Origin: an uncultured Lachnospiraceae bacterium
GTDB taxonomy: Bacteria; Bacillota; Clostridia; Lachnospirales; Lachnospiraceae
Direction of reading: 5' to 3'
Assembly (NCBI GenBank): GCA_937891165.1
Contig: CALAEX010000100.1
Coordinates: forward strand, 1-64,000
Length of the DNA: 64,000 bases
The notes under the pieces were generated by a model. That model saw nothing but the letters and a program-made list of their open reading frames with translations. It ran no database searches and had not been told where the DNA came from. A program made the translations under genes and the position numbers. Positions 18,281-27,236 of the stretch are shown here, in pieces. Each line of letters starts with the position of its first letter. The first letter of the stretch is position 1.

Positions 18281-18295
18281 TTTATATATTTGTTT
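18281..18295 (-). promoter_or_regulatory. Class II promoter-like element, AAACAAATATATAAA
   Basis: Read on the minus strand just upstream of the sheath gene. The core ACAAATWTATAA recurs before several probable virion genes (21786, 32668, 51233 and 55883). Confidence 0.55.
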
Positions 18296-18325
18296 CGTTT
18301 AATAAGCTGTCCTGAGCAAGAACAA

Positions 18326-19051
18326 TTACATCTTAATTACCTCTTCGATAGGAGAGAATTGTTCCTGACCTTTTGTTCGTGCACGGTTAACAGATGTTGT
18401 AATCATACTATCCATATCCTCAAAAGTAATCGAAGCGAAAGTGGATGCATATTGACAAATCTGTCGGGTTCCAACTGCAGTGTAATTGTATGGAGAAACG
18501 GACAAGTCTCCTCCATAGATTTTTGAAAATGGTTCAGATAAGTTATTTGGATTTCGGTAGTTAAGTCCAACCACCAATTCTTCAACTTCAGGTCTTACAC
18601 CAAAATTAACTTTATTAACAGCTTTATTCTTTTGGAATATTGATGCTAATTTGTCATAAGGAATACCAGTAGGTATTTTTCCTCCCATAGCCATGTCTAA
18701 GTACTGAAGTGATGATTGGGCATCCTGAATGATTCTAGAGTTCATCATCTTAGCACCTTTGTTAAACTTCAGAACACGACAAGGAGTACTTCCTATAGGT
18801 AATTCCACAATTCTGTTTTCGGAATCATAAACATACACAGTGATTGTATGTGGTTGATTCATGATTCTGTAATTCTTTAAGTTTCCTTTTTCAAAGATTC
18901 CTACATAGAATAAACCAAAAGTTTCTATATAGGAGGAAAAGTCAACTGCGAATCTTTTTGATTGATCAAAGAATTCAAGAGGAATATAAAACTCCATATA
19001 ATCTGATTTCAGATAAACAAACTCTTTGTCTTTACTGAAGTATTCAGACAT
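18326..19051 (-). CDS. Probable virion structural protein
   Basis: 241 residues, first gene of the leftward tail cluster. Predominantly beta, with aromatic-rich strands (YLKSDYMEFYIPLEFFD, YIETFGLFYVGIF) and a middle section NKGAKMMNSRI. No known family was recognised. The place before sheath and tube suggests a neck, tail-terminator or sheath-associated role, which is inference from context only. Confidence 0.65.
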   Translation of the reverse strand: MSEYFSKDKEFVYLKSDYMEFYIPLEFFDQSKRFAVDFSSYIETFGLFYVGIFEKGNLKNYRIMNQPHTITVYVYDSENRIVELPIGSTPCRVLKFNKGAKMMNSRIIQDAQSSLQYLDMAMGGKIPTGIPYDKLASIFQKNKAVNKVNFGVRPEVEELVVGLNYRNPNNLSEPFSKIYGGDLSVSPYNYTAVGTRQICQYASTFASITFEDMDSMITTSVNRARTKGQEQFSPIEEVIKM

Positions 19052-19116
19052 AATTATGGTACCTTCCTTTCCTTTTTAGTTGAACTTAGTAAACTGTTTT
19101 TATATATGAAATGTGA

Positions 19117-19510
19117 CAAAAGATGAGAGAAAGCCTTAATTAAGGCTTTCTCTCTACACACATTTTAATGATGGTTGTAGGGCGGCGGATTGAACCGCCT
19201 ATTTATAATCGGATCCAAGTGATGCCCTTACCATCTCTAACCCAAACATTCCTCATCGGATATGCAAAGCCTTAGTCTCACTAAGGACGCTGACCTTTCT
19301 CTTTGTCCGTCGAAATTCACCTGTATTCGACACCATGGTCATTGTTACTTTGAGTCACTACGCTAGTGACCTTTGGATTATACGCTTCTGCATTTTTAAA
19401 AGTAAGTTCGTAAAGGTTTGAACTCGCTATCCATACACATGGTAGCAAAGCCCAATGCATACAGATGCACTGCAAAACCTTACTTCATACGAACCATTCT
19501 TTATCGCATT
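19117..19510 (-). ncRNA. Structured RNA candidate upstream of the tail operon
   Basis: A 528-base gap without ORFs. The minus strand contains hairpins GTCGAA...TTCGAC, CCTTAGTGAGACTAAGG, GGTCACTAGCGTAGTGAC and GGCGG-TTCAAT-CCGCC, and ends at the 30-base palindrome 19125-19154. Near its 5' end three alternative pairings compete (AAGTAAG/CTTACTT, GTTCGTA/TACGAAC, AAGGTTTT/AAAACCTT). One hairpin followed by ...ACAACCA looks like a tRNA T-arm, but no full cloverleaf forms. It could be a free RNA or the leader of the leftward operon. Confidence 0.5.
19125..19154. terminator. Long palindromic hairpin
   Basis: GAGAGAAAGCCTTAA pairs with TTAAGGCTTTCTCTC, 15 bp with no loop bases to spare. On the minus strand it is followed by ATCTTTTG and could terminate the RNA candidate. 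Confidence 0.6.
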
Positions 19511-19540
19511 AATATATATGTTATGTTTTAAATTTAAAAA

Positions 19541-19550
19541 ATATATTATT
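19541..19550 (+). promoter_or_regulatory. Class I promoter-like element
   Basis: ATATATTATT, 30 bases before the ATG at 19581, followed by AGAAAGGAGAAG. Confidence 0.5.
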
Positions 19551-19580
19551 ATAATAGATATAATAGAAAGGAGAAGTTAG

Positions 19581-20582
19581 ATGAAAGACATTACCAAACA
19601 AGATTTACTAAAAGCGAGTAATATTATAAGAGGAAATTCTTCTAGATATTCTTTTAGTAAAGAGAGTAAGTCGAAAAATAAACTTTATCTTCTTATGGAA
19701 GAGAGAGAAGAATTTTCAAAGTTTAAATCAGACTTATTAATGGCTTTTAAAATTTTAAATGGATTACCTGTATTAGAATCATTGAGTGATGATAGTAATA
19801 TTATTATTGATGATACATTGAAAACATTTGCTATCCGTAGTGGTCTTTGGAAAGGCAAAATGGAGTCTGTTCCTGTAAATAGTATTATCTTTAAAGCCAG
19901 ATTTATTAGTAATATGATAATTACGATAGATGAGAATATCATTTATATCGTATCTTACCAATTGGAGAAGAAAGGTGTAAAACATGAAATACCAGAAACT
20001 TTATCGCTTATTAAACAAATTAGAAGATGTGTTGCGGATTTTATTACTGCTTTTGTGTATAATAAAAATTATCATTATACGCTTTCTAAAATCAATGAAC
20101 TAGTAACTGTAATAAATACGTCTCATAAAATGAATGTGGAACGATTGGAACATAATAGAGTTGTGGTAGAAAAGCAATTAGTGAAATTAGATGAATCTTT
20201 AGATGGAGGATTCTTTTCACCAAAGGTAGATGACTATATTATTATGCATAATCTTTTACTTACCGCATTTTCTTCTGTATTAGGTCTTGATGTGAAAAAG
20301 ACTTTTATGGTAAGCGAAGAATACACCTTTTCCAATAAAGAAGGGACAAAAGAGCTTATCAGTACATTAGGAGAAACAATTTGGAAACGGAGAAATATTC
20401 TTTGTGTAAATGAACTTATTGGATATCGATGGTTTATAAATTCTCTTCCAGATATCAAATATAAGTTTAAAGATATTAATAGTCATGAGTATTTACGAAT
20501 TGGGTGTAGGGCATTAAGTTATATTTACTTTATTGCAGATTCTAAGAGTTTAAAAAAATTAATTAAGAGACTGATTTATTAG
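19581..20582 (+). CDS. Hypothetical protein
   Basis: 333 residues behind AGAAAGGAG. Mostly helical with several Ile/Leu-rich segments but no continuous membrane helix, and no catalytic motif I can name. It stands alone between its class I promoter and a terminator overlapping its stop, so it is an independent transcription unit. Function unknown. Confidence 0.65.
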   Translation: MKDITKQDLLKASNIIRGNSSRYSFSKESKSKNKLYLLMEEREEFSKFKSDLLMAFKILNGLPVLESLSDDSNIIIDDTLKTFAIRSGLWKGKMESVPVNSIIFKARFISNMIITIDENIIYIVSYQLEKKGVKHEIPETLSLIKQIRRCVADFITAFVYNKNYHYTLSKINELVTVINTSHKMNVERLEHNRVVVEKQLVKLDESLDGGFFSPKVDDYIIMHNLLLTAFSSVLGLDVKKTFMVSEEYTFSNKEGTKELISTLGETIWKRRNILCVNELIGYRWFINSLPDIKYKFKDINSHEYLRIGCRALSYIYFIADSKSLKKLIKRLIY

Positions 20583-20592
20583 TCAGTCTCTT
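20565..20592 (+). terminator. Hairpin terminator
   Basis: AAGAGACTGA pairs with TCAGTCTCTT across the stop codon; the following TATAATAAATTATT is a poor T-run. Confidence 0.6.
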
Positions 20593-20666
20593 ATAATAAA
20601 TTATTACACCAAATACATAAATGTAACACTTTTGGTGAAAATAAAACTAATAAGGAGGATAAACCC

Positions 20667-21086
20667 ATGAGTGATAACATGACAATGGAAACAGTAGATA
20701 TGCCTACTGCTCCTGAAATGACAGAAGTTGTAGTTTACAACAGAGATACTGTAGAAAATGTATTAAAAATTTTAGACACACAGACTCCGGTAGTCGGTAT
20801 TGAAACAATGCGTAAAGTGGTTGAAGTATTTGACATCTTAAAACATGAAGGTTCTGTGCAGCAGGCGGCTGTAAATCGTGAAGGAAATGAATCTGAATTT
20901 GTTGATCCTGGATTTGTACCAGACCTTGGTCCAACTTTTGCAGGTGAAGGTGATGTGATGTATGATGCAGATGAAGAAGCAGTTGATGCCGATGAACCAT
21001 GTGATGTAGAAGAGTCGAGATCATATGATTATGTACCACCGGTTGTTGACGCAGAGGCAGATGAAATTCGTGAAGCTGAAGAATAA
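20667..21086 (+). CDS. Acidic hypothetical protein
   Basis: 139 residues behind TAAGGAGGATAAA. The C-terminal half is extremely acidic (YDADEEAVDADEPCDVEE, then AEADEIREAEE), while residues 25-70 look like a small helical domain. Such acidic proteins can mimic DNA or chaperone basic partners, but nothing specific is seen here. GC content is visibly higher than that of its neighbours, suggesting a well-expressed gene. Confidence 0.65.
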   Translation: MSDNMTMETVDMPTAPEMTEVVVYNRDTVENVLKILDTQTPVVGIETMRKVVEVFDILKHEGSVQQAAVNREGNESEFVDPGFVPDLGPTFAGEGDVMYDADEEAVDADEPCDVEESRSYDYVPPVVDAEADEIREAEE

Positions 21087-21106
21087 ATAAGAAATCAGGC
21101 AGCTAT

Positions 21107-21130
21107 CCCTAGGTAAGAAATTACCTAGGG
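21107..21130 (+). terminator. Hairpin terminator
   Basis: CCCTAGGTAA pairs with TTACCTAGGG, followed by AATATTTTATG. Confidence 0.7.
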
Positions 21131-21159
21131 AATATTTTATGTCTTAAAGGAGAAAACCT

Positions 21160-21234
21160 ATGAAACCTATGACTGAAGAACAGATTAAATTATTAAATGG
21201 ACTTAGTACTAACAATACAGTTTATAAAGAGTAA
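21160..21234 (+). CDS. Very small ORF, 24 residues
   Basis: Encodes MKPMTEEQIKLLNGLSTNN and five more residues. A strong AAAGGAG lies 8 bases before the ATG, which is why I list it. It sits between two hairpins, the second overlapping its stop. It may be a micropeptide or a regulatory upstream ORF. Confidence 0.4.
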   Translation: MKPMTEEQIKLLNGLSTNNTVYKE

Positions 21235-21256
21235 TCTAATGATTACTCTTTATCTT
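21226..21256. terminator. Bidirectional hairpin terminator
   Basis: AAAGAGTAAT pairs with ATTACTCTTT, with T-rich flanks on the plus strand (ATCTTTTAA). It lies between convergent ORFs. Confidence 0.7.
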
Positions 21257-21764
21257 TTAATTCTTTAATACGATTAATAATTTTATCTGCATGAACCTTT
21301 AATTTTTCAGCCCGTTTAATATCTTTTTTTGTAGGTTCTTTAATTTTTTTAATATCATTAAGTTCTTTTTTGATATCTTCTAATTCATTAACCAACGCAT
21401 CAATATTATTATTTTTCTTTTTACGTTGAATAGTTTTTGCTATTGCTATAATCGATATAACAGCAGCTAAAATTGCGGCTATTTGTTTTGGAATATTTTC
21501 TTTTTGTTTTAAATAGTCAGACACTTCTGCCACATACAAATAAAATTCTTTCGAATTTGCCCCAGATGCACTCAGAATTTCCAAATCTTTCAAATACTCT
21601 TTCGACCATGTTTCTTGTGGTTTTCGCTTCACCTCATAACAATTAAAAGCTTTCTCTCCATAGCGCTTCGAAATATCATCTAGTTTTTCTCTCACTTCAT
21701 TTTGCTTGATATCTCCTTTCATTATCTGAGTTATTAATCTAACTTGCTCATCGGACCATTCCAT
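21243..21764 (-). CDS. Membrane-anchored coiled-coil protein
   Basis: 173 residues. An N-terminal soluble region of about 90 residues is followed by one hydrophobic helix (QIAAILAAVISIIAIAKTI, about 94-111) and a Lys/Glu-rich coiled coil to the end. It is preceded by AAAGGAGG and a class II promoter-like element, which elsewhere marks virion genes. No family recognised. Confidence 0.65.
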   Translation of the reverse strand: MEWSDEQVRLITQIMKGDIKQNEVREKLDDISKRYGEKAFNCYEVKRKPQETWSKEYLKDLEILSASGANSKEFYLYVAEVSDYLKQKENIPKQIAAILAAVISIIAIAKTIQRKKKNNNIDALVNELEDIKKELNDIKKIKEPTKKDIKRAEKLKVHADKIINRIKELKDKE

Positions 21765-21785
21765 TATAATCCCTCCTTTATATTA

Positions 21786-21800
21786 TTTATATATTTGTCA
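21786..21800 (-). promoter_or_regulatory. Class II promoter-like element
   Basis: TGACAAATATATAAA on the minus strand, directly upstream of the ribosome-binding site of the gene ending at 21243. Confidence 0.45.
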
Positions 21801-21866
21801 TTTTACCTGAAATAGTACCAAAAAACATTATACTTAATATGAATTAAAGAAAGGTGGACGAAAAGA

Positions 21867-22829
21867 ATGGAAACTTCATTATATACAGAAGCTGCTATGT
21901 CCGACTCTTTCATCTATGGTCTTTTAAATTCTTCTAATGAATTACAGACAAGAATTATGAAAGCGATTAAAGAAGGTGTCGTATTAAATAAAAGCTTTAT
22001 CGAAGAACAAATCATTCAGATTGACAAAACCAGATTATCTCCACTTGCTCCTAAAGTTTTAGAGGCTTTTGAAGACGGGGTTATCCGTTTAGTTTATTGG
22101 AAGTCTACTACACAGAAAATGACAAAGACAATTCCATTTGTTGTTCATAGAGGTGAAAAAGGACCAGTTGTTAGTATTTTTATAAGTTCTTTTGGAAAAT
22201 TGGTAGCCGATGAAAGTCAACTTGATATTCCATTTAAGAATTTATACACTTTACTGGAATCTGCGTACCTAGCATTACAGCTCTTTATTAGAGAGCAGGT
22301 GTTTGAAAGAAATACAACTTTAATGAAAATTTCCAATGAAGTTTACACAAATATGTTTATGCGTGTTTTAAATAGAGATTACGCATTAAGCATTGATATA
22401 CAGCTTCATGATAAAATCTCTTTTGTTATATCTAAATTCTTCTTAACTAGAATTTGGCATATGACAAATACAGATATTGCAGCTAATTATGCATTACAGG
22501 TAACTACAGAAAAGAGAATGGATTATCTCGAAACTTTATCTGAAGAATTTGATAAATCTAGTCCTCAATCCATCGATGAATTATTTGCTTTTTTGAAGAC
22601 GGTATCTCCTAGATTAGAGAATCTTACAGTTAGATACTTTGTGGAAAGATACTTAAATACATATGGTGGTTCGGCAGTTCTTTCTATTGACTACTTACCA
22701 TATTTATTTTTCTGTATCGAAAATACCATTATGGGTTCTTTCTTAGTAAGTCAGAATACTCTTGGTGATATCGTTAAGAATGCAAAAGATATTAGAAAGT
22801 TCTGGGCAGAACTTGTTAGAATGGTTTAG
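21867..22829 (+). CDS. Hypothetical protein, possible virion component
   Basis: 320 residues behind GAAAGGTGGAC. Its N-terminus METSLYTEAAMSDS vaguely resembles the N-terminal sequences of the tagged proteins elsewhere in the window. The rest is helical with a conserved-looking core (KTIPFVVHRGEKGPVVSIFI). It is followed 14 bases later by 22844-23509. Structural role is inference from neighbourhood. Confidence 0.6.
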   Translation: METSLYTEAAMSDSFIYGLLNSSNELQTRIMKAIKEGVVLNKSFIEEQIIQIDKTRLSPLAPKVLEAFEDGVIRLVYWKSTTQKMTKTIPFVVHRGEKGPVVSIFISSFGKLVADESQLDIPFKNLYTLLESAYLALQLFIREQVFERNTTLMKISNEVYTNMFMRVLNRDYALSIDIQLHDKISFVISKFFLTRIWHMTNTDIAANYALQVTTEKRMDYLETLSEEFDKSSPQSIDELFAFLKTVSPRLENLTVRYFVERYLNTYGGSAVLSIDYLPYLFFCIENTIMGSFLVSQNTLGDIVKNAKDIRKFWAELVRMV

Positions 22830-22843
22830 GAGGTAAATGAACT

Positions 22844-23509
22844 ATGAAGAGTTTAAAACAATTATTTTTTGTAGTTAGAGATAAACATACAGAAACGATT
22901 AAACCCGGAATCTTATCCGTTCTTGCAAGAGCTACTTACTTTCCAGATGGAGAAACTCTCCTTACTAAATGGGAGAGAGATGTGAAGAAGAATATCGAGA
23001 TTAAATGTACAGATGAAGTGGCTACCTATGAAGATAGTACTTATCGTTGGAACTGTACTAAATTTGGGAATAAGTCTTTCACGATCTCTGGAAGATTTAG
23101 ACCTAATATAGATAATATTCCTACGGTAATTGATAAATCTGGAGAACAAACAGTTCAGGCAGGTTCCCTTGTAATAACAAGATTTGATGAAAATGGAAAT
23201 CCAATTACAGAAAATATCCCATATGGTAACACTGGAATTATTGAACAATATAGATTTCCAATTCCAATGCCTGCAAAGTTTGCAGAAGATTTGAGATTAA
23301 ATATAGCTTCAGCATCCATTAATATTACAGAAGGTTCTGAATCTCACTTTATGTCAAAGCATACAATTCATGATTGCTTTACAGAATATAAGAATGGGAT
23401 TCTTTCAGTTTATGTAAATCATTTTAAAAATATCGATTCTATTGACTTGTCCGAACTTCCTTATATTTCTGGAGACTTTAGTATTACAATCAGTGGATTA
23501 TTTTTATAA
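22844..23509 (+). CDS. Hypothetical beta-rich protein
   Basis: 221 residues, AGGAGGTAAATG upstream, same operon as 21867-22829. Beta-rich with repeated aromatic strands (STYRWNCTKFGNKSFTISG, then IEQYRFPIPMPAKF) and a terminal GDFSITISGLFL strand, resembling virion or baseplate subunits in style. No family was recognised. Confidence 0.6.
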   Translation: MKSLKQLFFVVRDKHTETIKPGILSVLARATYFPDGETLLTKWERDVKKNIEIKCTDEVATYEDSTYRWNCTKFGNKSFTISGRFRPNIDNIPTVIDKSGEQTVQAGSLVITRFDENGNPITENIPYGNTGIIEQYRFPIPMPAKFAEDLRLNIASASINITEGSESHFMSKHTIHDCFTEYKNGILSVYVNHFKNIDSIDLSELPYISGDFSITISGLFL

Positions 23510-23678
23510 AAATGAATTAACAAATAAAGTAATGCGAATGCATATAAAAATTCCAAGAAGAAGTATTCAAGCTTTTTCATATTTGAAAAAATCATTAGGG
23601 CGAAGTGTATGATATAGGAATTGGTATATTCCATCCATAAAAAACACTTCATTTCTCCTTAGGAATTATTTGAAATTT
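23510..23678. other. Short intergenic region
   Basis: About 170 bases without a supported gene. A 26-codon ORF starting ATGCGAATG lacks a ribosome-binding site. It ends at a strong hairpin. Confidence 0.4.
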
Positions 23679-23708
23679 GAGAACTAACCTCGATCGAGGT
23701 TAGTTCTC
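23679..23708. terminator. Bidirectional palindromic terminator
   Basis: GAGAACTAACCTCG pairs with CGAGGTTAGTTCTC, a perfect 30-base palindrome between convergent genes, followed by ATTTCATT. Confidence 0.75.
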
Positions 23709-23717
23709 ATTTCATTA

Positions 23718-24698
23718 TTATACAAAGTCAACTTTAAATTTTTGACCAAATTTATCTACGCCAATCATGGTAGAACGGTTAATAGATACTGTATCGATTG
23801 TAGACGGAAGTGGATAATCATAAATAACATCACCATCTCCGTTATAAGCAACAAATTCTTTTTCTTCAGTTTCTTCATTATACAGAATCCGAATTTCTAC
23901 TTTCTGATTTTCATATTTCAGATATTTTTCAGCATCATCACTTCTACTTATGTAACCTTCTGAATTTCTCATAAAGTCATCCATATCTCCAAAGAAGTCC
24001 TCACCTGAAGACACATCATCAATACCATATTCTCCACCGCCATAAGTGCCATTTAGATTAGCACCCATGATTTGTTTTAAGTAACCAGCTGCAAACTGAC
24101 CTTTATCGGCATCATCAAGAATACCATTTTTGGCAAATTTTTCTCTTTCTTTCATATTAAGGTCTGCAATGGTTTTCTTAGTATTTGCAATTTCTTTAAT
24201 AATATCTTTAGATAAAGAACGGGATTGATTAATCGTAGTGATTAAATCTGTTGTGAATTTTCCAACTCCACGAGCAGAAGATTTCTGATTTGTTAACTGA
24301 TCATATCGTTTCTGCAAAGAAGAAGTTAACTGTGTTTGCTCTCTAAGTAAATCTTGATAAAGACTGATTTCTTTTTGATAATCTTCTGTATAGTCTTTTG
24401 GACCATCTTGTTTTTTCTTCTTTTTCTTTTTACCTTTTCGTCCACTATTGTCAAATAAAGAATCTAAGTTTTTGAAACTCTTCTTCTCTACGCGAAGTTC
24501 TTGTAGTGTATCCAACCAACTATAATCAAATCCTTCATCAGAATCGATAATAACGGTTTCTTTTTCTTTTTCCTCAGCCTGTTTTAAAATGGATGATGGT
24601 AAGAAAGAAGGCATATCTAAAGAATCTAAGTCTCGTAAGGCGTCTTCTTTTCGATATCTACTAGGGACGTATTCATCCTCATTATCTTTTCTACCCAT
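23718..24698 (-). CDS. Hypothetical protein with poly-lysine and coiled coil, possible tail assembly factor
   Basis: About 326 residues (ATG at 24698; a GTG three codons upstream overlaps the previous stop). The order is: an acidic N-terminal third, a poly-lysine run (GKKKKKKKQDG) near residue 95, a coiled coil to about 200, a Gly/Asp-rich stretch (YGGGEYGIDDVSSGEDFFGD), and a beta C-terminal domain with ILYNEETEEKEFVAYNGDGD. No family recognised; it lies in a leftward operon with two small genes. Confidence 0.6.
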   Translation of the reverse strand: MGRKDNEDEYVPSRYRKEDALRDLDSLDMPSFLPSSILKQAEEKEKETVIIDSDEGFDYSWLDTLQELRVEKKSFKNLDSLFDNSGRKGKKKKKKKQDGPKDYTEDYQKEISLYQDLLREQTQLTSSLQKRYDQLTNQKSSARGVGKFTTDLITTINQSRSLSKDIIKEIANTKKTIADLNMKEREKFAKNGILDDADKGQFAAGYLKQIMGANLNGTYGGGEYGIDDVSSGEDFFGDMDDFMRNSEGYISRSDDAEKYLKYENQKVEIRILYNEETEEKEFVAYNGDGDVIYDYPLPSTIDTVSINRSTMIGVDKFGQKFKVDFV

Positions 24699-24703
24699 AT
24701 GCT

Positions 24704-24898
24704 TCACGATTCCTTTCCTATCGATTCATCGATAAATACCACGGTAGATTTTTTACCAAGATTATTTTGTTTTGGGATAATAACTGACGGTATTAAAATC
24801 TCACCTGATAATAATCTTGTAAGAATAATTTCCTGATATTTCGGCATCTGTGGATTCATGTTTTTAACGAATTCCATATATACTGGAATTAAGCTCAT
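24704..24898 (-). CDS. Hypothetical small protein
   Basis: 64 residues; TAGGTGATTCT precedes the ATG and the stop overlaps the next gene, so the two are coupled. It contains hydrophobic beta segments (EIILTRLL, ILIPSVIIP, STVVFIDES). No family recognised. Confidence 0.55.
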   Translation of the reverse strand: MSLIPVYMEFVKNMNPQMPKYQEIILTRLLSGEILIPSVIIPKQNNLGKKSTVVFIDESIGKES

Positions 24899-24906
24899 AG
24901 AATCAC

Positions 24907-25203
24907 CTACTCAAAAATAATAGGAATATTATATCTTACACAGATTTCATGTTCAATACAACATCCTCGTCTTTCATCCCATCCGGAACCGAAAGCTGCA
25001 ATATCAGCTTCTGATAACTTATCGATTGACATTGCTAAAAATTTTACCGGGTTATTTCCATCATATCCTTTAAAGAAAGTATCCAATACTTCAATATCGG
25101 GATACATACTTTTCGCTTTATCGATAATTGCTTTTCTTTCAGTTTCGATCTGCTCATCTGTTTTGTTAGCCATAGGCTGTGATACAAACAATTTTTTAGT
25201 CAT
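24907..25203 (-). CDS. Nucleoside 2-deoxyribosyltransferase-like protein (DUF4406 type)
   Basis: 98 residues behind GAAAGGAAATAAAATT. The start KLFVSQPMANKTDEQIETER matches the DUF4406 pattern of a first strand plus S-Q-P-M-x-G-K-T-x-E-E-I helix. The later ADIAAFGSGWDERRGCCIEHEIC has the D-x-x-x-x-G-x-W...GC-x-x-E layout containing the putative nucleophile Glu. The family is related to enzymes cleaving or swapping nucleoside N-glycosidic bonds, so a nucleotide salvage role is likely, though unproven for DUF4406. Confidence 0.7.
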   Translation of the reverse strand: MTKKLFVSQPMANKTDEQIETERKAIIDKAKSMYPDIEVLDTFFKGYDGNNPVKFLAMSIDKLSEADIAAFGSGWDERRGCCIEHEICVRYNIPIIFE

Positions 25204-25325
25204 AATTTTATTTCCTTTCTTGCATAAATCATTAATTTATGGATTTGTTTTCATTATACTATTCTAGTATCTAATTCACAATGAGATAAACCTTAAAGAT
25301 TATGATAGAAAGGATAGTTTGTGTT

Positions 25326-27236
25326 ATGAACAGACCAATCCCTAAGGACAGAGCTATGCTTTTAGATGTCCAATATGTAAAGGAGAATTATAAAGAAGGT
25401 ATTCCAGATGTATTATATTTGGTTTGGAAAGATTTAGACAGCTTAGAAAAACACGTTACTACAATTCCAAACCCACCAGTGGATATCTACTTTGAAAAAC
25501 CTGAATATCGAAACACACATCTTGATGATTGTGGTGTTCCATATAGTTTAAATTATCAATATCTTGATCGAGTTTTTAAAGTACAAACTCCATATAAAGA
25601 TATTATTAAGACTATCGTAAATGACGGTGGTGATGGGCTCAAAGCACAATATGCGGATATGTGTAAAACTCGAAGATTTCGAGAAATGAGTGAGTTCTTA
25701 AAATACCCTTTCGTATATGGTGCAGATTTAGATGTGAAAGCACTATATCGTTATAAGTGGATTAAAAACTATGATAATAATCTATCTAAGCCAATTTCAA
25801 AAGCCTTCATGGATATAGAAACAGATTTCTTGGATGTAGAAGGTGTGGCTGACCCAAATACTTGTCCTATAGATTTAGTAACACTTGTGGATAATGACGA
25901 AAATAAGTGTTATACATTTGCTTTAGTTGGTCGTGAATATGAACCAAGAGATACTAGTAGAATGTCACAATCGGAACGCGATAAAGAATTATATAGAAGA
26001 GAACTTCATGCTAGTAGATTAGGACAAGAAATTGAACTGATTGAAAATCAGGATAAAATGAAAAAAGAACTCCATGAAATGTTTGATGATGTTTATGGAG
26101 TGTTAGATTATAAATTCTTCTTTTATAAAGATGAAAAGAAGATGTTAACTCATATCTTTGAGTTAATTAATAAACGAAAGTTTGATTTTGTTACGTTTTG
26201 GAACTTCGAATTTGACGTAAATTATATTTTTCAAAGAGCAAAAGTGTTAGGAATAGATCCAAGAGATTTATTCTGTCATAAAGATTTTCCAGTAAGGGAA
26301 TGCTATTTTAAAAAAGATAATTTTCATTTCGATATTAAATCCAAAACGGACTATTTTTATACAACCAGTTATACAAATTATACTTGTCAGATGAGAACTT
26401 ATGCTGCAATTCGAAAAGGACGTTCTGAAGTTCGTTCCTTTTCGCTTAATTATATTGGTAAACAGGTTGTAGGAGATGCAAAAATAGACTACGGTGAAGA
26501 AGGAAGTATTAAATATTTCCCATATAAGAATTATTGGAAATATTTCATTTATAATATTAAGGACGTATTATTGCAAAAAGGAATTGAGAAGAATACACAA
26601 GATTTGGAAAATTACTATGTAACTTCATACCAAAATATCACTCCTTATGATTCTTGCTTTAAACAAACCGTAAAACTTAGAAACTACCAATACTTGGATT
26701 ATTTAAGTAATGGTATGGTTCCTGGTGAAAACATTAACGTTACTCCATATGGAAGTAATGAAGAACCAGATGACGAAGATGACGATGATGATAGTGTAAG
26801 TGGAAAACGTAAAGTTGGATTTGAAGGGGCATTAGTAGGAGATCCAAGATTGAATCTTCCTACAGGAATGGCTTTATATGGAAATAAGAAATCGAATAAC
26901 ATTTTCCAATATGCAATCGATATGGACATGTCGAGTTTTTATCCAAGTACAATCTTCGCAATGAATATTGACCCGTCAGCATTACATTTCAAAACGATAT
27001 TAGATGCTGGTCAATTTGATATTCTTGGTGGTGATAAGAAGATTAATACTATAACACATCTGAGAACGCTTCCAAAAGAAGCATCTGATTTTCATGATGA
27101 TGTTGCTAAGGAAGCTATGGATAATTTCCAAACTAGAAATTATATGTCTACAGGACATAAATGGTTCAATTTACCACCAATCGAAAAATTGTATAAAAAA
27201 GCTTGTAAGAAATTAGGAGGACCTAACGTTGCCTAG
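25326..27236 (+). CDS. Family B DNA polymerase, exonuclease and motif A portion
   Basis: 636 residues from the ATG at 25326, which has AGAAAGGA upstream; the ORF is open 24 bases further. Exo I is FMDIETDF (acidic residues near 163 and 165), Exo II lies in FWNFEFDVNYIF near residue 295, and polymerase motif A is IDMDMSSFYPSTIF near 540, the counterpart of D-x-x-S-L-Y-P-S. The protein ends about 90 residues later without motif B (K-x3-N-S-x-Y-G) or motif C (D-T-D-S). The next gene overlaps its stop and does not supply them. The polymerase is therefore either split, with the catalytic remainder elsewhere, or degenerate. Confidence 0.75.
   Translation: MNRPIPKDRAMLLDVQYVKENYKEGIPDVLYLVWKDLDSLEKHVTTIPNPPVDIYFEKPEYRNTHLDDCGVPYSLNYQYLDRVFKVQTPYKDIIKTIVNDGGDGLKAQYADMCKTRRFREMSEFLKYPFVYGADLDVKALYRYKWIKNYDNNLSKPISKAFMDIETDFLDVEGVADPNTCPIDLVTLVDNDENKCYTFALVGREYEPRDTSRMSQSERDKELYRRELHASRLGQEIELIENQDKMKKELHEMFDDVYGVLDYKFFFYKDEKKMLTHIFELINKRKFDFVTFWNFEFDVNYIFQRAKVLGIDPRDLFCHKDFPVRECYFKKDNFHFDIKSKTDYFYTTSYTNYTCQMRTYAAIRKGRSEVRSFSLNYIGKQVVGDAKIDYGEEGSIKYFPYKNYWKYFIYNIKDVLLQKGIEKNTQDLENYYVTSYQNITPYDSCFKQTVKLRNYQYLDYLSNGMVPGENINVTPYGSNEEPDDEDDDDDSVSGKRKVGFEGALVGDPRLNLPTGMALYGNKKSNNIFQYAIDMDMSSFYPSTIFAMNIDPSALHFKTILDAGQFDILGGDKKINTITHLRTLPKEASDFHDDVAKEAMDNFQTRNYMSTGHKWFNLPPIEKLYKKACKKLGGPNVA

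Noticed and set aside
17936..18526. 196-residue plus-strand ORF opposite the sheath gene
   Set aside because: A Cys- and Arg-rich antisense shadow with no start signal; the sheath frame is clearly coding.
19180..19260. tRNA-like sequence on the minus strand (GGCGG-TTCAAT-CCGCC ... ACAACCA)
   Set aside because: The T-loop would have 6 bases, no matching 5' acceptor strand, and no proper D or anticodon arm could be drawn; I treat it as part of the larger structured RNA.
20704..21039. His/Leu-rich minus-strand ORF
   Set aside because: Composition typical of an antisense reading of the acidic 20667 gene.
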